This document shows, piece after piece, positions 13,201-23,099 of a DNA stretch of 64,000 nucleotides (position 1 is its first letter; each line of letters starts with the position of its first letter). The stretch spans positions 4,223,760 through 4,287,759 of the forward strand of contig CAJINV010000006.1 in assembly GCA_905178155.1 (NCBI GenBank). Reading direction: 5' to 3'. The DNA comes from Amoebophrya sp. A120. Its lineage: Eukaryota; Sar; Dinophyceae; Syndiniales; Amoebophryaceae. The notes under the pieces were generated by a model that had not been told where the DNA came from, ran no database searches, and was given only the letters and a program-made list of their open reading frames with translations. The translations under genes and the position numbers were made by a program.

Positions 13201-13357
13201 TGACGTCCTTCTGCCTCTTCATCGGTGCCGCGACGGCCTTGCTCGCCGTCTTCAAAACCGATTTTGTGCTGCCGGCTACTGGTCCACTAGTGGCTGATGC
13301 CTTGGAAGCCGCAGCAGCCTTGGACTTCATCTTCGCCGCGGCCGATTTCGGCGGCAT
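1226..13357 (-). CDS. PMS1: PMS1/PMS2-type MutL homolog (MutL-alpha endonuclease subunit), 21 exons
   Basis: DNA mismatch-repair subunit, expected to pair with MLH1 and nick the discontinuous strand in the nucleus. Removing 20 introners, each with one 5-nt repeat copy, leaves 6597 nt, exactly 2199 codons. Visible in order: a Lys/Ala-rich head of about 250 residues; GHKL ATPase motifs (ELVENSLDA near 275, DDGIG near 305, GFRGEAL near 387); the transducer domain with GTKIEI and DVNITPDK (near 787); an acidic, Ser-rich linker of about 1100 residues; then GQFNLGF and the metal-binding DQHACDEKKRFE (DQHA-x2-E-x4-E) near 1976, the ACRSAIM motif, and WNCPHGRPT close to the end. These mark the endonuclease-proficient PMS branch. 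Human PMS2 is about 860 residues, so the linker is unusually long. Start chosen at the first ATG of the open frame. Exons on the plus coordinate run between the listed introners. Confidence 0.93.
1555..1814. mobile_element. Introner, family A
   Basis: 260 bp with flanking repeats AATCT/AATCT. It lies in the exon encoding the C-terminal endonuclease domain. The right arm has drifted (CCAGACATCCAGG). Confidence 0.85.
1870..2177. mobile_element. Introner, family A
   Basis: 308 bp with repeats AAGTC/AAGTC. Only about 50 coding bases separate it from the previous element, and those encode an acidic DLDNDDPDKD stretch. Confidence 0.85.
2250..2562. mobile_element. Introner, family C, decayed right arm
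   Basis: 313 bp with repeats CTTGC/CTTGC. The left arm matches family C. The right arm keeps GGTGGGGAC and a terminal GATA but is otherwise diverged. Confidence 0.8.
2591..2852. mobile_element. Introner, family A
   Basis: 262 bp with repeats GTAGG/GTAGG. The exon between it and the preceding element is under 30 bases. Confidence 0.88.
2957..3263. mobile_element. Introner, family F
   Basis: 307 bp with repeats GCGCC/GCGCC. An intact family F copy and a useful reference for the composite F element at 30915. Confidence 0.88.
3335..3486. mobile_element. Introner, family D
   Basis: 152 bp with repeats TCAGG/TCAAG (one difference). It sits just past the codons of the DQHA endonuclease motif. Confidence 0.85.
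3615..3935. mobile_element. Introner, family B
   Basis: 321 bp with repeats AAGAC/AAGAT. It separates the linker from the GQFNLGF exon. Confidence 0.87.
4006..4309. mobile_element. Introner, family C
   Basis: 304 bp. Flanks CTGCG/CCGGG match at only three of five positions, so the copy is probably old, but the 5-nt spacing still restores frame. Confidence 0.78.
4382..4702. mobile_element. Introner, family B
   Basis: 321 bp with repeats CTGCT/CTGCT. The same length as the copy at 3615 although the interiors differ. Confidence 0.88.
5268..5469. mobile_element. Introner, family E
   Basis: 202 bp with repeats CCTAC/CCTAC, in the acidic linker coding sequence. Confidence 0.87.
5731..6051. mobile_element. 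Introner, family C
   Basis: 321 bp. Direct repeats are poor (CAGGG/CGGGA), but terminal TATTCTG and CACGATA and the frame support the limits. Confidence 0.75.
6167..6412. mobile_element. Introner, family H variant
   Basis: 246 bp with repeats CCACT/CCACT. Arms read CAAACGTTACATTCTCAACT and its complement, a relative of the H copies at 39398 and 60434. Confidence 0.83.
8330..8608. mobile_element. Introner, family C
   Basis: 279 bp with repeats TATTT/TATTT. It closes the 1.9-kb exon that encodes most of the linker. Confidence 0.88.
8757..8957. mobile_element. Introner, family C, short form
   Basis: 201 bp with repeats AGAAC/AGAAC. It lacks about 80 bp of interior compared with the copy at 8330 but keeps both arms. 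Confidence 0.87.
9328..9552. mobile_element. Introner, family A, one arm decayed
   Basis: 225 bp with repeats CGGCG/CGGCG. The left arm reads TGTCTGGGCCTGGAA. The right arm is eroded to TTCAAGACCCGGTCAGATTC. Excision here rebuilds the conserved MutL motif DVNITPDK, which fixes both ends. Confidence 0.83.
9675..9899. mobile_element. Introner, family G
   Basis: 225 bp with repeats CTTCG/CTTCG and arms TGACAGTGCACAAC/GTTGTGCACTGTCA. The same family hosts the retrotransposon at 47529. Confidence 0.87.
10241..10549. mobile_element. Introner, family F
   Basis: 309 bp with repeats CTGCA/CTGCA. Its interior is largely the reverse complement of the F copy at 2957. Confidence 0.87.
10605..10955. mobile_element. 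Introner, family F, diverged
   Basis: 351 bp with repeats CACAT/CACAA. Arms are less well matched than in other F copies, and only about 50 coding bases separate it from the element at 10241. Confidence 0.78.
11891..12169. mobile_element. Introner, family C
   Basis: 279 bp with repeats CAGCT/CAGCT. It splits the ATPase domain just after the DDGIG motif. Confidence 0.88.
12214..12462. mobile_element. Introner, family A
   Basis: 249 bp. Flanks GGCCG/ACCCG match at three of five positions. Excision joins the ESGVDG exon to the VIVDDGIG exon in frame. Confidence 0.82.
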
Positions 13358-14621
13358 GATTTGGTTTTGTGGAGATGAGGTTACTTATCCTTAGACGTAG
13401 CCACGTAGTACGGTCGGGGACTTAAGTGCAATAGACTCAGTTGTAGACACTAAAACACTTTCGAACTTCTACCTGGCACACTGGTCTTGTATTAGGGTTT
13501 CGCTTTCAGTTTCTTTTTATACATAGGTAAAAAAATCAGGAACCAAGTACTAGAGGGCAGCGACGCCGTGCTTTGACCAATACCCAAAGGCAAAACCAAA
13601 ATCTCAACTCAACTCAAATAAAGCGGCGTGAAAATAAACATTCAGAAGCTGATTCTGAAAAGGCCTCTTTGCGCCACACGTCACGACTTGGCGTCTGCGT
13701 CTATTTTGCAGTGAAGCAACTCCAGTGTTACGATCTGTTTTGCGCGTGACCAGTTCTCCTCGCCGTCTCAATTTGCGCAAGAATCTTCAGCGCGGCCAGT
13801 AGTGTGACGACACAGGAGTGGCAGTACGATGAAAACTTTCACTCGGTTAATTAAAGGACAAGATGAAGAACATACACGCTGAAATAGAAATTGGACCAGA
13901 ATTTTTATCACGGTCATCTTTTAGCACCCTGCAATTCCTGCCGTGCGCGAAAAAACCGGCTCTTTTTGTGAAAAGGTAAAAGGAAAACGACAAACAGGTA
14001 GCAAGCGCAACTGGTTTTTTCTATCGGTTTTTAGTTGTAATATCAGTTTCTAGGTAGTAAGTTTGCTCTCATGATTGTATATTCTCTGTGATACGCTAGT
14101 ATTTGTCCCTTGACTGATGAAACCAAAATCCAAATATCGTTGGAAGCTAGGTGAAACTGCAAGAAATTCTATTGGTAGGGTGGAAAAAATGGCTAGAACG
14201 ATAGAATGCAAGAGGTTGTACAGATGAGACCCACTATAACGAAGCACGTGAGCTACACAACGTGCTGATGAAATTATTATTTTTCAGAAACGAGCTCCTA
14301 CTAATGCCTTGTATTAGAAGCATGCGTATTCGGAAACATAATTGGAAAAATGCGTAGCCAAAAAAAAAAAAAACTCAGCCGCCGGGCAGTAAAATTCTAC
14401 TGCCTGAAAGGACCTTTATTTCATGATCTTCATTCTATACGGAGTAATAAATCGTACAAACACGATGACAAATAAGGAGCACAAGAACTAAAGTCATGCA
14501 CATTTGTGAACAAAAAAAAATCAGATCTTACAGAGCACAATTATAGACAAACACCGTAAAAAATCGAAATCGTACATAAGCTGTCCGCGGCCGCGTAGAC
14601 GAGAGTCTAAATCTTAATCAT
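13358..14621. other. Intergenic region
   Basis: Lies between the start of the PMS1-type gene and the end of the next minus-strand gene, so it should hold the PMS1 promoter or trans-splice acceptor region. I see an A run at 14361-14372 and a CGCGGCCGCG palindrome near 14587, but no gene. Confidence 0.5.
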
Positions 14622-17600
14622 TCACACACCGCCCTGGGAAACCACCTTGCTTGCGATCCAGGGCTATCAAATGCAAATATGACTGGGTCTGGAACTTTGC
14701 TAGTCTAGTCATGCAGGTTTTCCATGACCCATATGATCTGTAATGGAGGACCTAGCATGACAGGTTCCGTGAGATCACTATCATGCCTACCCTGCATGAG
14801 AAACTGCCTCTGAACTTGATCAAAATTGGACAGCATTTGGGAATCATGCAACACAGATTTTTGCATGATTCAGATTTAGCATGACAAGTTCCAACCTTCC
14901 AGACCCAGACATTTTTGCAGTGCATAACGGCAAAGCGGTCATGGCCCCGACGCAAGCGGTGCAAGAGGTCCAGATGGGCGCTTGGCGGTAAAACGGCCGT
15001 GCAGCTTGCGGATCTTCCGTTATTTCCTGCGAAGGATCTGGATCAACATCTTCATCATAGGCTGATACTTCCTGCCGTGGTTCCAGGGCATGGCCTTCCC
15101 CTTCGTCCACGTCCATATCTACAACTGCATCATCAACCTTCTGGTCTCCTTCTCGTGCAGCCTCCGGCGCGTTCGTGGTTGAGCCTGCTGCTCCACGACC
15201 CTCACCAACGCCTCTTCCACTTGGCTTTTCCTTATCTATTCCCTCTGGCAGCACAAGCTCGCTCCCTGCGTCCGGGAAAGTAGATAAGCAGCTTGTCGTC
15301 CCGCCCGAGCATAATTCCCCCTCTATCCACGGTGTCGCAGGCGTATTCTCACTTCCGGATAAGTAACAGGAGCCTGTCGGACAGGATGTAGTTGGGAACA
15401 TCATCGTCATCGGCTGCAATATTAAATGCTGAACACCACTCTGCACGCCGCTAGACACTCGATCCACCACCGCGCCGTGGAGCAGACAGTGGTCCGCCGC
15501 AGCTGCAGCCAGCACCAACGGCGCGAGAACGGTTTTTTTACTGGGACAACGTCGTCGGGCGGATAGCATTTGTACGTCGTCCATGGACGAACCAGAAGAT
15601 TTGTACGCCCCCGCGGGTGCAGGCTGAAGTCCTCGCGTGTTTTTTCCCGTCTCTCGTATCATGAGGAAAAACGTCCCCACCCCAAAATTGTCATGCAAAT
15701 CTGCATGCCAAAAAAGTTTCTCACGCGGAGCCCCATGCGAAGCATTTTCTAGTCGCGTTGTAGAATTTGCGATGCTCTAATCAGCACGATATGCTAGATC
15801 TGTGATGCTGCTGGAGCTAGCTAAACAGGATTACACCACGGGGCCAAATTTGTCATGCGAAACCACCAAAGCTGGTGGATTTGTCTAGCAGATTTCCCAT
15901 CTTGACTCTCGTGTGGGGACGTTTTTACTCAGAATATCTTGCGCGCCGTGTTCTCCTTCTCCTCGGTTGGACTCTGGTTCGACATCCATGGAGAAGCAAA
16001 GGGCTGTACTTGCACCTCCCACTCTACTACTGCCCCGCGAACGAAGTTGGTACGACATTCGACCACTTCTGCTGCCTGTTGTACTACTCCCAGCGCTCGA
16101 GAGAGACTGGGAAGCTGTACTACTGTCGCAGACCGAAACAACATCTTCCACGGTGGTGGAAGTTATCGCGCAAGAGCGATTTAGCACATATGATGAACTC
16201 GTCAGGCAGTTCTCCGCCTCTCGCGGCTGCAACCTATAGAGCTGCGGCGCAGAAGTTGTCTTATTGGCTCTTTTTTCCACCACTTCCGAAGTGAGAAACC
16301 GCAGGCCTTCGAGAGCCTTTCGGAGCTTTGTCTCACGGCTAACAAATTCACGGAGCAATCGTGTCTGTGGTTCTGGTGAAACCTTCACAAGTTGCTCTTC
16401 AAAAGCACTACCACTTGCGTCCTCGTGGGGTGTATCCGAGAAGGCATCGAGGAACATTTTTCGCACCACCTGTTCCACTTCCGGTTTTTCGTCCTCGAAG
16501 GAATCATCGCACGAAGGGATCATTGCGCACGGAGGAAGTAGTAGGTCCGCGGAGTGCTGGTCTGCATGATCCTCCTCCGTGGGCTCTAATTCTGCATCAA
16601 ATAGTACTCCTGCTTCTTCATCACCTCCACCCTGTACTTCTCCCTCCATTTTACTGCTCTCCGCATCACTCTCGGCGTCCTCACCGCTGTTATTAAGCAG
16701 GCTTTTGACAAACTTCAACCTAGCCTTGTCCAGGTCCGCTCTCCTCTTCGCCGCATAGCTTTCAGCCGTGCGAAACGCGTTCCGGTGTCGCACAAAATGA
16801 AGGATGGAATCCTTCACGAACTGTTGTTGCAGGAAACTACCCTCTTCACGATGGTGATCCTGCTCGGTAGTTGTACCTTGCATGAGTAGCCCACCTGAAG
16901 TAGTTGGTGTGTAGTTATCCAAGGGAAAAAATAAATGGTGGCTGTCTTTCTGTTCTTCCTCATGATCTTGATCCCCCGTTTTCTCCTGCATGGCACTTTC
17001 CACCATATGCAAAATTCGGGCCGTGATGCTCTTTGCCGTCGACGACGTGTCCACAGAAAGAGCCTCCTCCTCCTGCCCACTTTCGGTCTCCGCGTCCTCT
17101 GATTTTTCTGTCAGCGCGTCTGCTGCTGTTCCAGTGGTGCCGTCCGTTTTTACAGCGCCGTCGGACCTCCGACGCCAAGTAGAAGGTAGAAAGGCGCGGA
17201 AGAATCTCTGTGCCATAGTACCAGATGATGCAGTGGCTGCTGATGAACTACTGTGTTTAATATTCATCGTCGTGCCTTCAGCCTCTTCAACTTCTTCTCC
17301 CTCCTCTTCGTCGTCAGTCTCATCTTCCAGCGCGGAGGTTCTCGTGCTGGTGTCCTCCTCAACGTCCTCCGCAGAGGTAGTTGTAGCGTGGAGTTCAACA
17401 TCTTCTCCTTTTCGGCTGAGTTTCTGCTCAAGCAAAAACGCCGCGAATTCCGCCAACCTCTCGGAGGAAGTACTGAAGAAGGAACCGTCAAAAAGCATCT
17501 CCTCCTTCTCGTGGAACCAGACCGCAGCGTCCTCGGTAAGTGCAGCGAATTTATTGCTCTTCTCTGTATTTTCATCCACAGGCGGGCCCGTGCGTCGAGG

Positions 17601-19565
17601 ACTCTCCGGGGCTGCGGCAATGGGTTCCAGAAGCAGCTTCCACTCGTCCCTTTCGCTTTTGCTCACGCGCTGAATCCCCACCCCGAAAAAGAGAAACTTG
17701 GACTGGGTAGTACTAGTTGTAGCACGACCTGCCGCGGCCTGGGTCGCTTCTCCTCCTTCTCTCCGTCCGGACAGCGGGACGCTTCCAACATCGAAAGATC
17801 CCGGCGACCGCGCTATCTTTAACGCCGCACCACCACCAGCCGGAGCTGCAGACTGCGCTGTAGTCTGCAAAAATCCCGCACTCTGCAGCCGGCGCGCCGC
17901 TGGGGTGAGAGCTCTTGCAGGAGTGGAGGCGGTCTCTGGCTTGTTTTTCGCCACTGTATCACTACGCAAGAACGGCGTGCTACTTGTGGAAGATGAGTAC
18001 ACGAGCTCCACCCGTAGTGGCAGCCACACTGTATTGTTGCCGCTGGAGGAGGTTAGAAGCTTCGTAGCTGGTGTTCCACCCTCAGCCAGTACCTTCACCT
18101 CATTTGGTGGCCAGTTTTTCTCGATTTGCTCCCCAAACCGGGTTGGTAACGTACTGCCACCTATGGATTGCAAATATCACTGGATGTCTGGAAGAGTGCA
18201 AGGTTTGTTATGCTTGTCTGCTATGACTGAGGAGTTTGTGATGCGTGTCCAAATAGAGACCCATTTGCTTGTCATGCAAAAGCGCAGTTTGTCCTGCGTA
18301 AAACGCGACCCGTGGCCGCGCAAATATTTCTCATGCATGGCCGTGCATTCCAAACCACTCACTTGCAAACCACTCACTTGTCACAGCCCAGCATTACAAG
18401 TTTCCACACCACCCAGACATATTTGCATTGGATACGTTCCGACTGCAACCGATTGGTCAATTTCGAAAACGTCAAGGTCGGAATGGCATCGAAAGTGGAT
18501 GCAGGCGGTTCTTGCTGTGCAGCAGCTTCCCGCAACATTTCTTGCGGCTGCCGAGCAGGTGGTTTCGGGGTTGTACTAGATGAAGACCCACCAAAGCTTG
18601 TTTTTGTTGAACCTTGACCAGATAAGAAACCACGTGGCCTCGTCTCCCTCTGCGCCACGGCACCGGCCATCCAGGCTTTCAGGATCGGGGATGCGACCTG
18701 TTCGTCTTGCAAAAACGTCAAATGATGTTGCCCGGAATAGGCGGTGCTTGCCGTAGTACTGCAGCCGGCTACAGGTTGCACTATACAGCATTCAACATCT
18801 ACTTCGCAAACACGACCCGTAGCTGCAGCGGAGGCGAGAGGTGGTGTCTGTGTTGCTGATCGACAACGTTCTTGGTTTTCTTCTTGTTCTACTGCTTCTT
18901 CGGTAGAAGTTCTGGTAGAACTAGACGGCGCGCCGATCACTCTGGGATCAGCGGTGGAGCTGGTGCTGCATAAACGAGTGTCATTGTTCCTAGTACCCAG
19001 CTGTGCAAGTGCTGCGCTCCTTTGTTGAACAAGACATGGCATTACAGTCGAGCGGCCCGCTATCCAGGAAAAAAACAGTGTAAGTGTAACTTTGTAGGAA
19101 GAACAGCATCACAAATTCGCTTTGCATTGCAGGGCAAACCTGTCATGCGCAGCTAGTATGTGAAAACACGTGTGAAAATAGCCAATGACGCAGATCCAGC
19201 ATGACAAGTGTAATAGTTTTCCATTTTCTGCATCACAGAGTTACACTTACACAGTTTTTTTCTTGCATACCCGCCCTCGAAGAGGATGTTGACCCGCTGC
19301 TGCTGCTCAAATTGCTAGCCGACCGCCCTAGAACCTTCGGCCGCGGCGCGTATTGATGCGGCCACGGGTGTTGCGTGGCTGTTTGTGTTGGATGGAATTT
19401 GTCTCGTTTCTCGGGAAAATTAGTTTTTGGCTGGTCAAGTGCGACGTCGCCGCTTGGAGAATTAGATGATTGATGGTATTGCGAAGATGACGCGGCTTTC
19501 ACACCCACACTACTGCTCACTCGCACGGCAAGTGCCGAGTACAGGAAGCGGAAAGGAAACTGCAT
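14622..19565 (-). CDS. Unrecognised 1299-residue low-complexity protein, 5 exons
   Basis: I do not recognise this protein. Removing four introners with one 5-nt copy each gives 3900 nt in frame, ending at a TGA at 14622-14624. Exons on plus coordinates: 14622-14664, 14932-15656, 15942-18161, 18440-19060, 19275-19565. The protein is rich in Ser, Thr, Ala and Glu. Acidic blocks occur in the middle (EEDTSTRTSALEDETDDEEE) and near the C-terminus. No catalytic motif or membrane segment is clear. The start was set at the ATG giving MQFPFRFLYSALAVRVSSS, whose hydrophobic, Arg-containing beginning could be a signal or organelle-targeting peptide (inference). A long disordered nuclear or structural protein is equally possible. 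Confidence 0.7.
14665..14926. mobile_element. Introner, family A
   Basis: 262 bp with repeats AGGGC/ACGGC. Close in interior to the copies at 20699 and 33407 (shared AGGACCTAGCATGACAG segment). Confidence 0.85.
15657..15936. mobile_element. Introner, family C
   Basis: 280 bp with repeats TCTCG/TCTTG. Confidence 0.85.
18162..18434. mobile_element. Introner, family A, no clear direct repeat
   Basis: 273 bp. The arms are eroded (CACTGGATGTCTGGAAG on the left) and the flanks CCACC/CGTTC do not match. Removal with 5 nt still keeps the long frame. Confidence 0.72.
19061..19269. mobile_element. Introner, family E
   Basis: 209 bp with repeats CCCGC/CCCGC, separating the N-terminal exon from the rest of the gene. 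Confidence 0.87.
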
Positions 19566-20296
19566 TTTCAATTTCTCAGTTCTTTCTTGGGCAAGGAAAA
19601 TGTAAAAAGATAGATGGTGAAAGTTGTAGAGTATTTTACAGTGGTGGAGCTGGTGCAGAAAGTAGCACAACATACAACGCTGATGCAGCTAAAGTCAAGA
19701 AAAATGAATGTTCGCCGACGTAAAGAGGATGATTGTACAAAATAACATTTTCATTTCCGGATTTAATAATTCATCGAGCCTACGGTTTCTCTAGTAATCC
19801 CGACTGGAAGAGATCGAAAAGCGTTGTAGGTTTTCTCACTTTGTTTATCCAACTGGAAGATCCATTCAAGTCATGTTAAATCGATCTGCCTGCGGTTGCG
19901 CAAAGGGGATGAGACATCCAGTTCGCGCCGGTTGGACCCGGTATGAGTACTGCTAAGGAACAACATCGAGAACCACTTTCTGGCAAAAGGCCTTTAGTCG
20001 CGCGATCTAGTTTGTGCCATCATTTTGTTCTACAGAATTATGAGATCGGTTAAAATAGTACAACTAGATGGATCAAACTCGTCTCTGAGGGAACACTCAG
20101 AATAAATGCGACGGTGTTCTTTGTGCGGCAACAAGTCATCGCGCCCACAAGTGGAACTCCGCTCGCTTTTGTGCTATACATGGTCTTTTTTTTTTTTGGT
20201 ACTTACAATTCAGTCGGCCTCTGGGGTCAATTTTCTTCGAAAAGAACCTTCGATCGGGTTTGGGTTGTAACCGCTTCAGGATTTTTAGACAAAGCT
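19566..20296. other. Intergenic region
   Basis: Upstream of the minus-strand gene starting at 19565 and downstream of the gene ending at 20297. I see no gene and no clear regulatory element. A T run lies near 20188-20198. Confidence 0.5.
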
Positions 20297-22697
20297 CTAG
20301 TCTTTATTGAGAGGAAAAATCCCCCCTCCCCATATTGAAAAGGTATGTTTCCAAAAATTTGTGTTGCGGATTTGAGGTCACAAATCATATCTGTCTTGCA
20401 AGAAGACAAGGGCAGAAGCTTCCGCCCCATTATGGCCGCGCTTTGTCATGCTGTTAGGCCTAAAGGGGAGCCGTTTGCCATGCTGAACAACTAGACCCAT
20501 ACGCCCCTACCTAGCCTGGAGATCTGGCCGCCATGCCTCTCTGCAATACAAAGCTGACTTGTGGCCACAAATCAGCATCACAAATTTCCGCTTTGATATG
20601 GGGAGGGGGGATTTTCCATTTTGATAGTCTTGTTTCCAGGGATTTGGCATGGGTTCGCTGGTCGGTTTGTTTTCAAACTGCCGCAACCTCGCCTGCCGTA
20701 TCAAATGCAAAAGTGTCTGGGTCTGGAAGATTGTGAGACTTGTCATGCAGATTTTCCATGATCCATGTCGTCTGGAATGCAGGACCTAGCATGACAGATT
20801 CTGTGAGAGCCCTATCATGCCTATCCTTCATGAGAAACGTCCTCTCAACTTGGTCAAAAGTGGACAACTTTTGGTATTCATGCAGCACAGATTTTTGCAC
20901 GATCCAGAATTAGCATTACAAGTTGCATCCTTCCCGACCCAGACATATTTGCATTTGATATGCCGCATTGCCTCCCGCTGCTCCGCTGTTTGTCCTCCGG
21001 CGGAGCTGCTGCTACCTGTAGTGGCGGTTTTTTTTTTGCGACATGTTCTTTCTGCGGATTTGAGTTGTGTATGACAAGGAAAAAGCACGACTTGAGTTGT
21101 TGTGCACACCACGCGGCGGTTGTAAATTTTTTTTTGATAATTGCGTATTGACATATTACGCAACACAAATTTTGCATAGCACAAATGGTATTCATCGCGT
21201 CCGATAGTACCTGCGCTCGCCATCCAAGAGCTCCCGGCGCCTGTCCCCTGCTGCTGCAGGTACTGATTGTTGGCACCCGCTTATCACAAGAAAAAAGTGT
21301 TACAGTTACACATTTGTTGGAGTTCCTGCATCACAAATTTTCTCGGTGTGGCAGGGAAAACTTGTAATGCGAAGATCGCAGGGGAGAACAGGAAGGAAAC
21401 GAGGCTCCCAAGCATTTCCTGCATGATAAAGGTTATCTGTGTTGCCGGTCTTGCAACACAATGTGTAACTGTAACACTTTTTTCTTGCGATACCGCTGGT
21501 GCACCCTGCCCCAAGCCAGCGCCGCCGTTCATATTTCTGTTCGCGTAAAAGTGCTGGTAGCCCAGAAACGCTACGACCAGCAGAATCAGGCCGAACCTCT
21601 GCGTATCCTTTGCAAAAGTATCGCACTCGTAGTTATGCATTAAAAAACCTTTTGCTAAGTGGTGAAAAACCATTACAAATTCCATTTTTCATGCTGAGGC
21701 AATTTGTCATGCGATTTCTACTAGTACGATACTTTTGCAGTTCATACTGCAAGGGATAGGAACCGTCCGCATCGTCGTCCTCGGGTTCCTCCCAGCTGCT
21801 CCCGTGTCTTTTTTTGCCCGATTTTCCGCCATTCAGTTGGAACATCATCTCCTTGTACCGCTGTTTCTGCTCGTCGCTCAAGCTCTCGTAATCCACAGAC
21901 TTCAACTTCTCCCGCATGTTGCTCCGCCACTGCTAGTATCCACTGCAAAAGTATCGCACTCGTAGTAATTGCGTTTATGCATTATAGAAATCTCTTTCTC
22001 GAGGTAAATTAGCATTACAAATTTAATTTGTAATGCTGAGCTAATTTGTAATGCAATTCATACTAGTCTGATTATACTTTTGCAGTTCATAGCTCGGACT
22101 GGGGCATGTCCGCCTGCTCCGAGTAACTTGTCCAAGATATCACACTGAAAAAAGCAGGCCGGCCACATTTGTAATGCAAAAACAAATACACAAAAAAACC
22201 TGTACTGCATAAGAACCCAAACAGCACGCTATGGGGCCGCCCCTGGCATCAAATTTGCGTGTGTATTGATTTTTGCATATACAAATATAATGCCCTGCTA
22301 GCTTTTTCTCTGGGTGGATACAAGACGCGTCGAGCTGCGCGGCGACCGGCGCAGTATTGAATACTGTGGTGGTCACCGACGCGAGCAGTGCCGCTTTTGT
22401 CGTCAACAGGGCCATCTTCACCCCAGCGGCTGACTGGTGCAAGAACCCTCCTCGTCCTCCTCGCTGGTAGGTCTTAACGCAGCTGATCCCCGGGAAAAAA
22501 AAACTGCCGGCGGCGGCAGCAGCAGCCTCGGTGCTGGCACCGAACATCAAACCGGAGCAAGCTGCGCCCCAAGTCAGCAGCTTCGTTCTGCCGAGTCTAG
22601 TACTGCTGCGGCGGTCCCTTGCCCTGCTGCTGCACTTCCAGTTGCTTATGGCTCTCGCGGCGAGGGGCTGGCTGGAAGAGGTGGTGGTCATGATCAT
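20297..22697 (-). CDS. Single-pass membrane protein of unknown function, 8 exons
   Basis: Not recognised. Six introners plus one ordinary GT-AG intron (21052-21210 on plus coordinates) are removed to give 936 nt, 311 residues. The N-terminal half ends in a hydrophobic stretch (ALLTTKAALLASVTTTVFN) that looks like a cleavable signal. An in-frame ATG at 22415 placed just before it would give about 217 residues and may be the true start. Next come a charged segment (DYESLSDEQKQRYKEMM), a basic GGKSGKKRH then EEPEDDD run, and one membrane helix (GLILLVVAFLGYQHFYA). The tail is soluble and Gln/Arg-rich, ending PNPWKQD. A signal peptide, a charged lumenal part and one helix suggest a secretory-pathway protein (inference). 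Confidence 0.68.
20305..20626. mobile_element. Introner, family B, beside the stop codon
   Basis: 322 bp with repeats GTCTT/GTCTT. On the minus strand it lies two codons before TAG. If unspliced, the frame would run on into the element and gain about 40 residues. Confidence 0.87.
20699..20960. mobile_element. Introner, family A
   Basis: 262 bp with repeats TGCCG/TGCCG and well-preserved arms. Very similar to the copy at 33407 in the AIP1 gene. Confidence 0.9.
21282..21492. mobile_element. Introner, family E
   Basis: 211 bp with repeats CCGCT/CCGCT. Its interior is the reverse complement of the E copy at 60143. Confidence 0.89.
21604..21746. mobile_element. Introner, family D
   Basis: 143 bp with repeats CTGCG/CTGCA. 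It is inserted just before the codons of the membrane helix. Confidence 0.86.
21937..22091. mobile_element. Introner, family D
   Basis: 155 bp with repeats GCTAG/GCTCG. A second D copy in this gene, 190 bases from the first. Confidence 0.86.
22138..22320. mobile_element. Introner, family J (single copy here)
   Basis: 183 bp with repeats CAAGA/CAAGA. Arms CTGAAAAAAGCAGG and its imperfect complement match none of families A-I. It keeps the TATC...GATA ends and the internal GCATxACAA-type motif. Confidence 0.8.
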
Positions 22698-23099
22698 GCT
22701 TTCACTTTCTTTTGTTTCGCCGCGTGCTACTTATTTTGATTTACCCCAGTTCGTTTTCTACTAGTAGTGACTGTTTGTCATAATTCTCGAGGACAATCAA
22801 AATGCGGGTAAAGTTTTGAACTACGGTATGTAAGTACACTTTGTTCACGATCGCGCTGTGGATAAGGCGGCTCGGCTTCATAGGGGTAAGCTTGTGTCAA
22901 TCTGAAGGAAGAGTAACACTACAACGATCGGAAATAAACTTCAATACAGCACACAGTCTGTAGTGGCGTGCGCGTTGCAGCAAGAACCTAAGTGGGGCCA
23001 CAGCAAAGGGGGTGCTGTTGTGAGTTGGTTTCTTTTGCTGGTGTGCGGATGGTATTCTTTTTCCATATACAAGGAGCGGGCAGTGTTCTGCGCGTGGAG

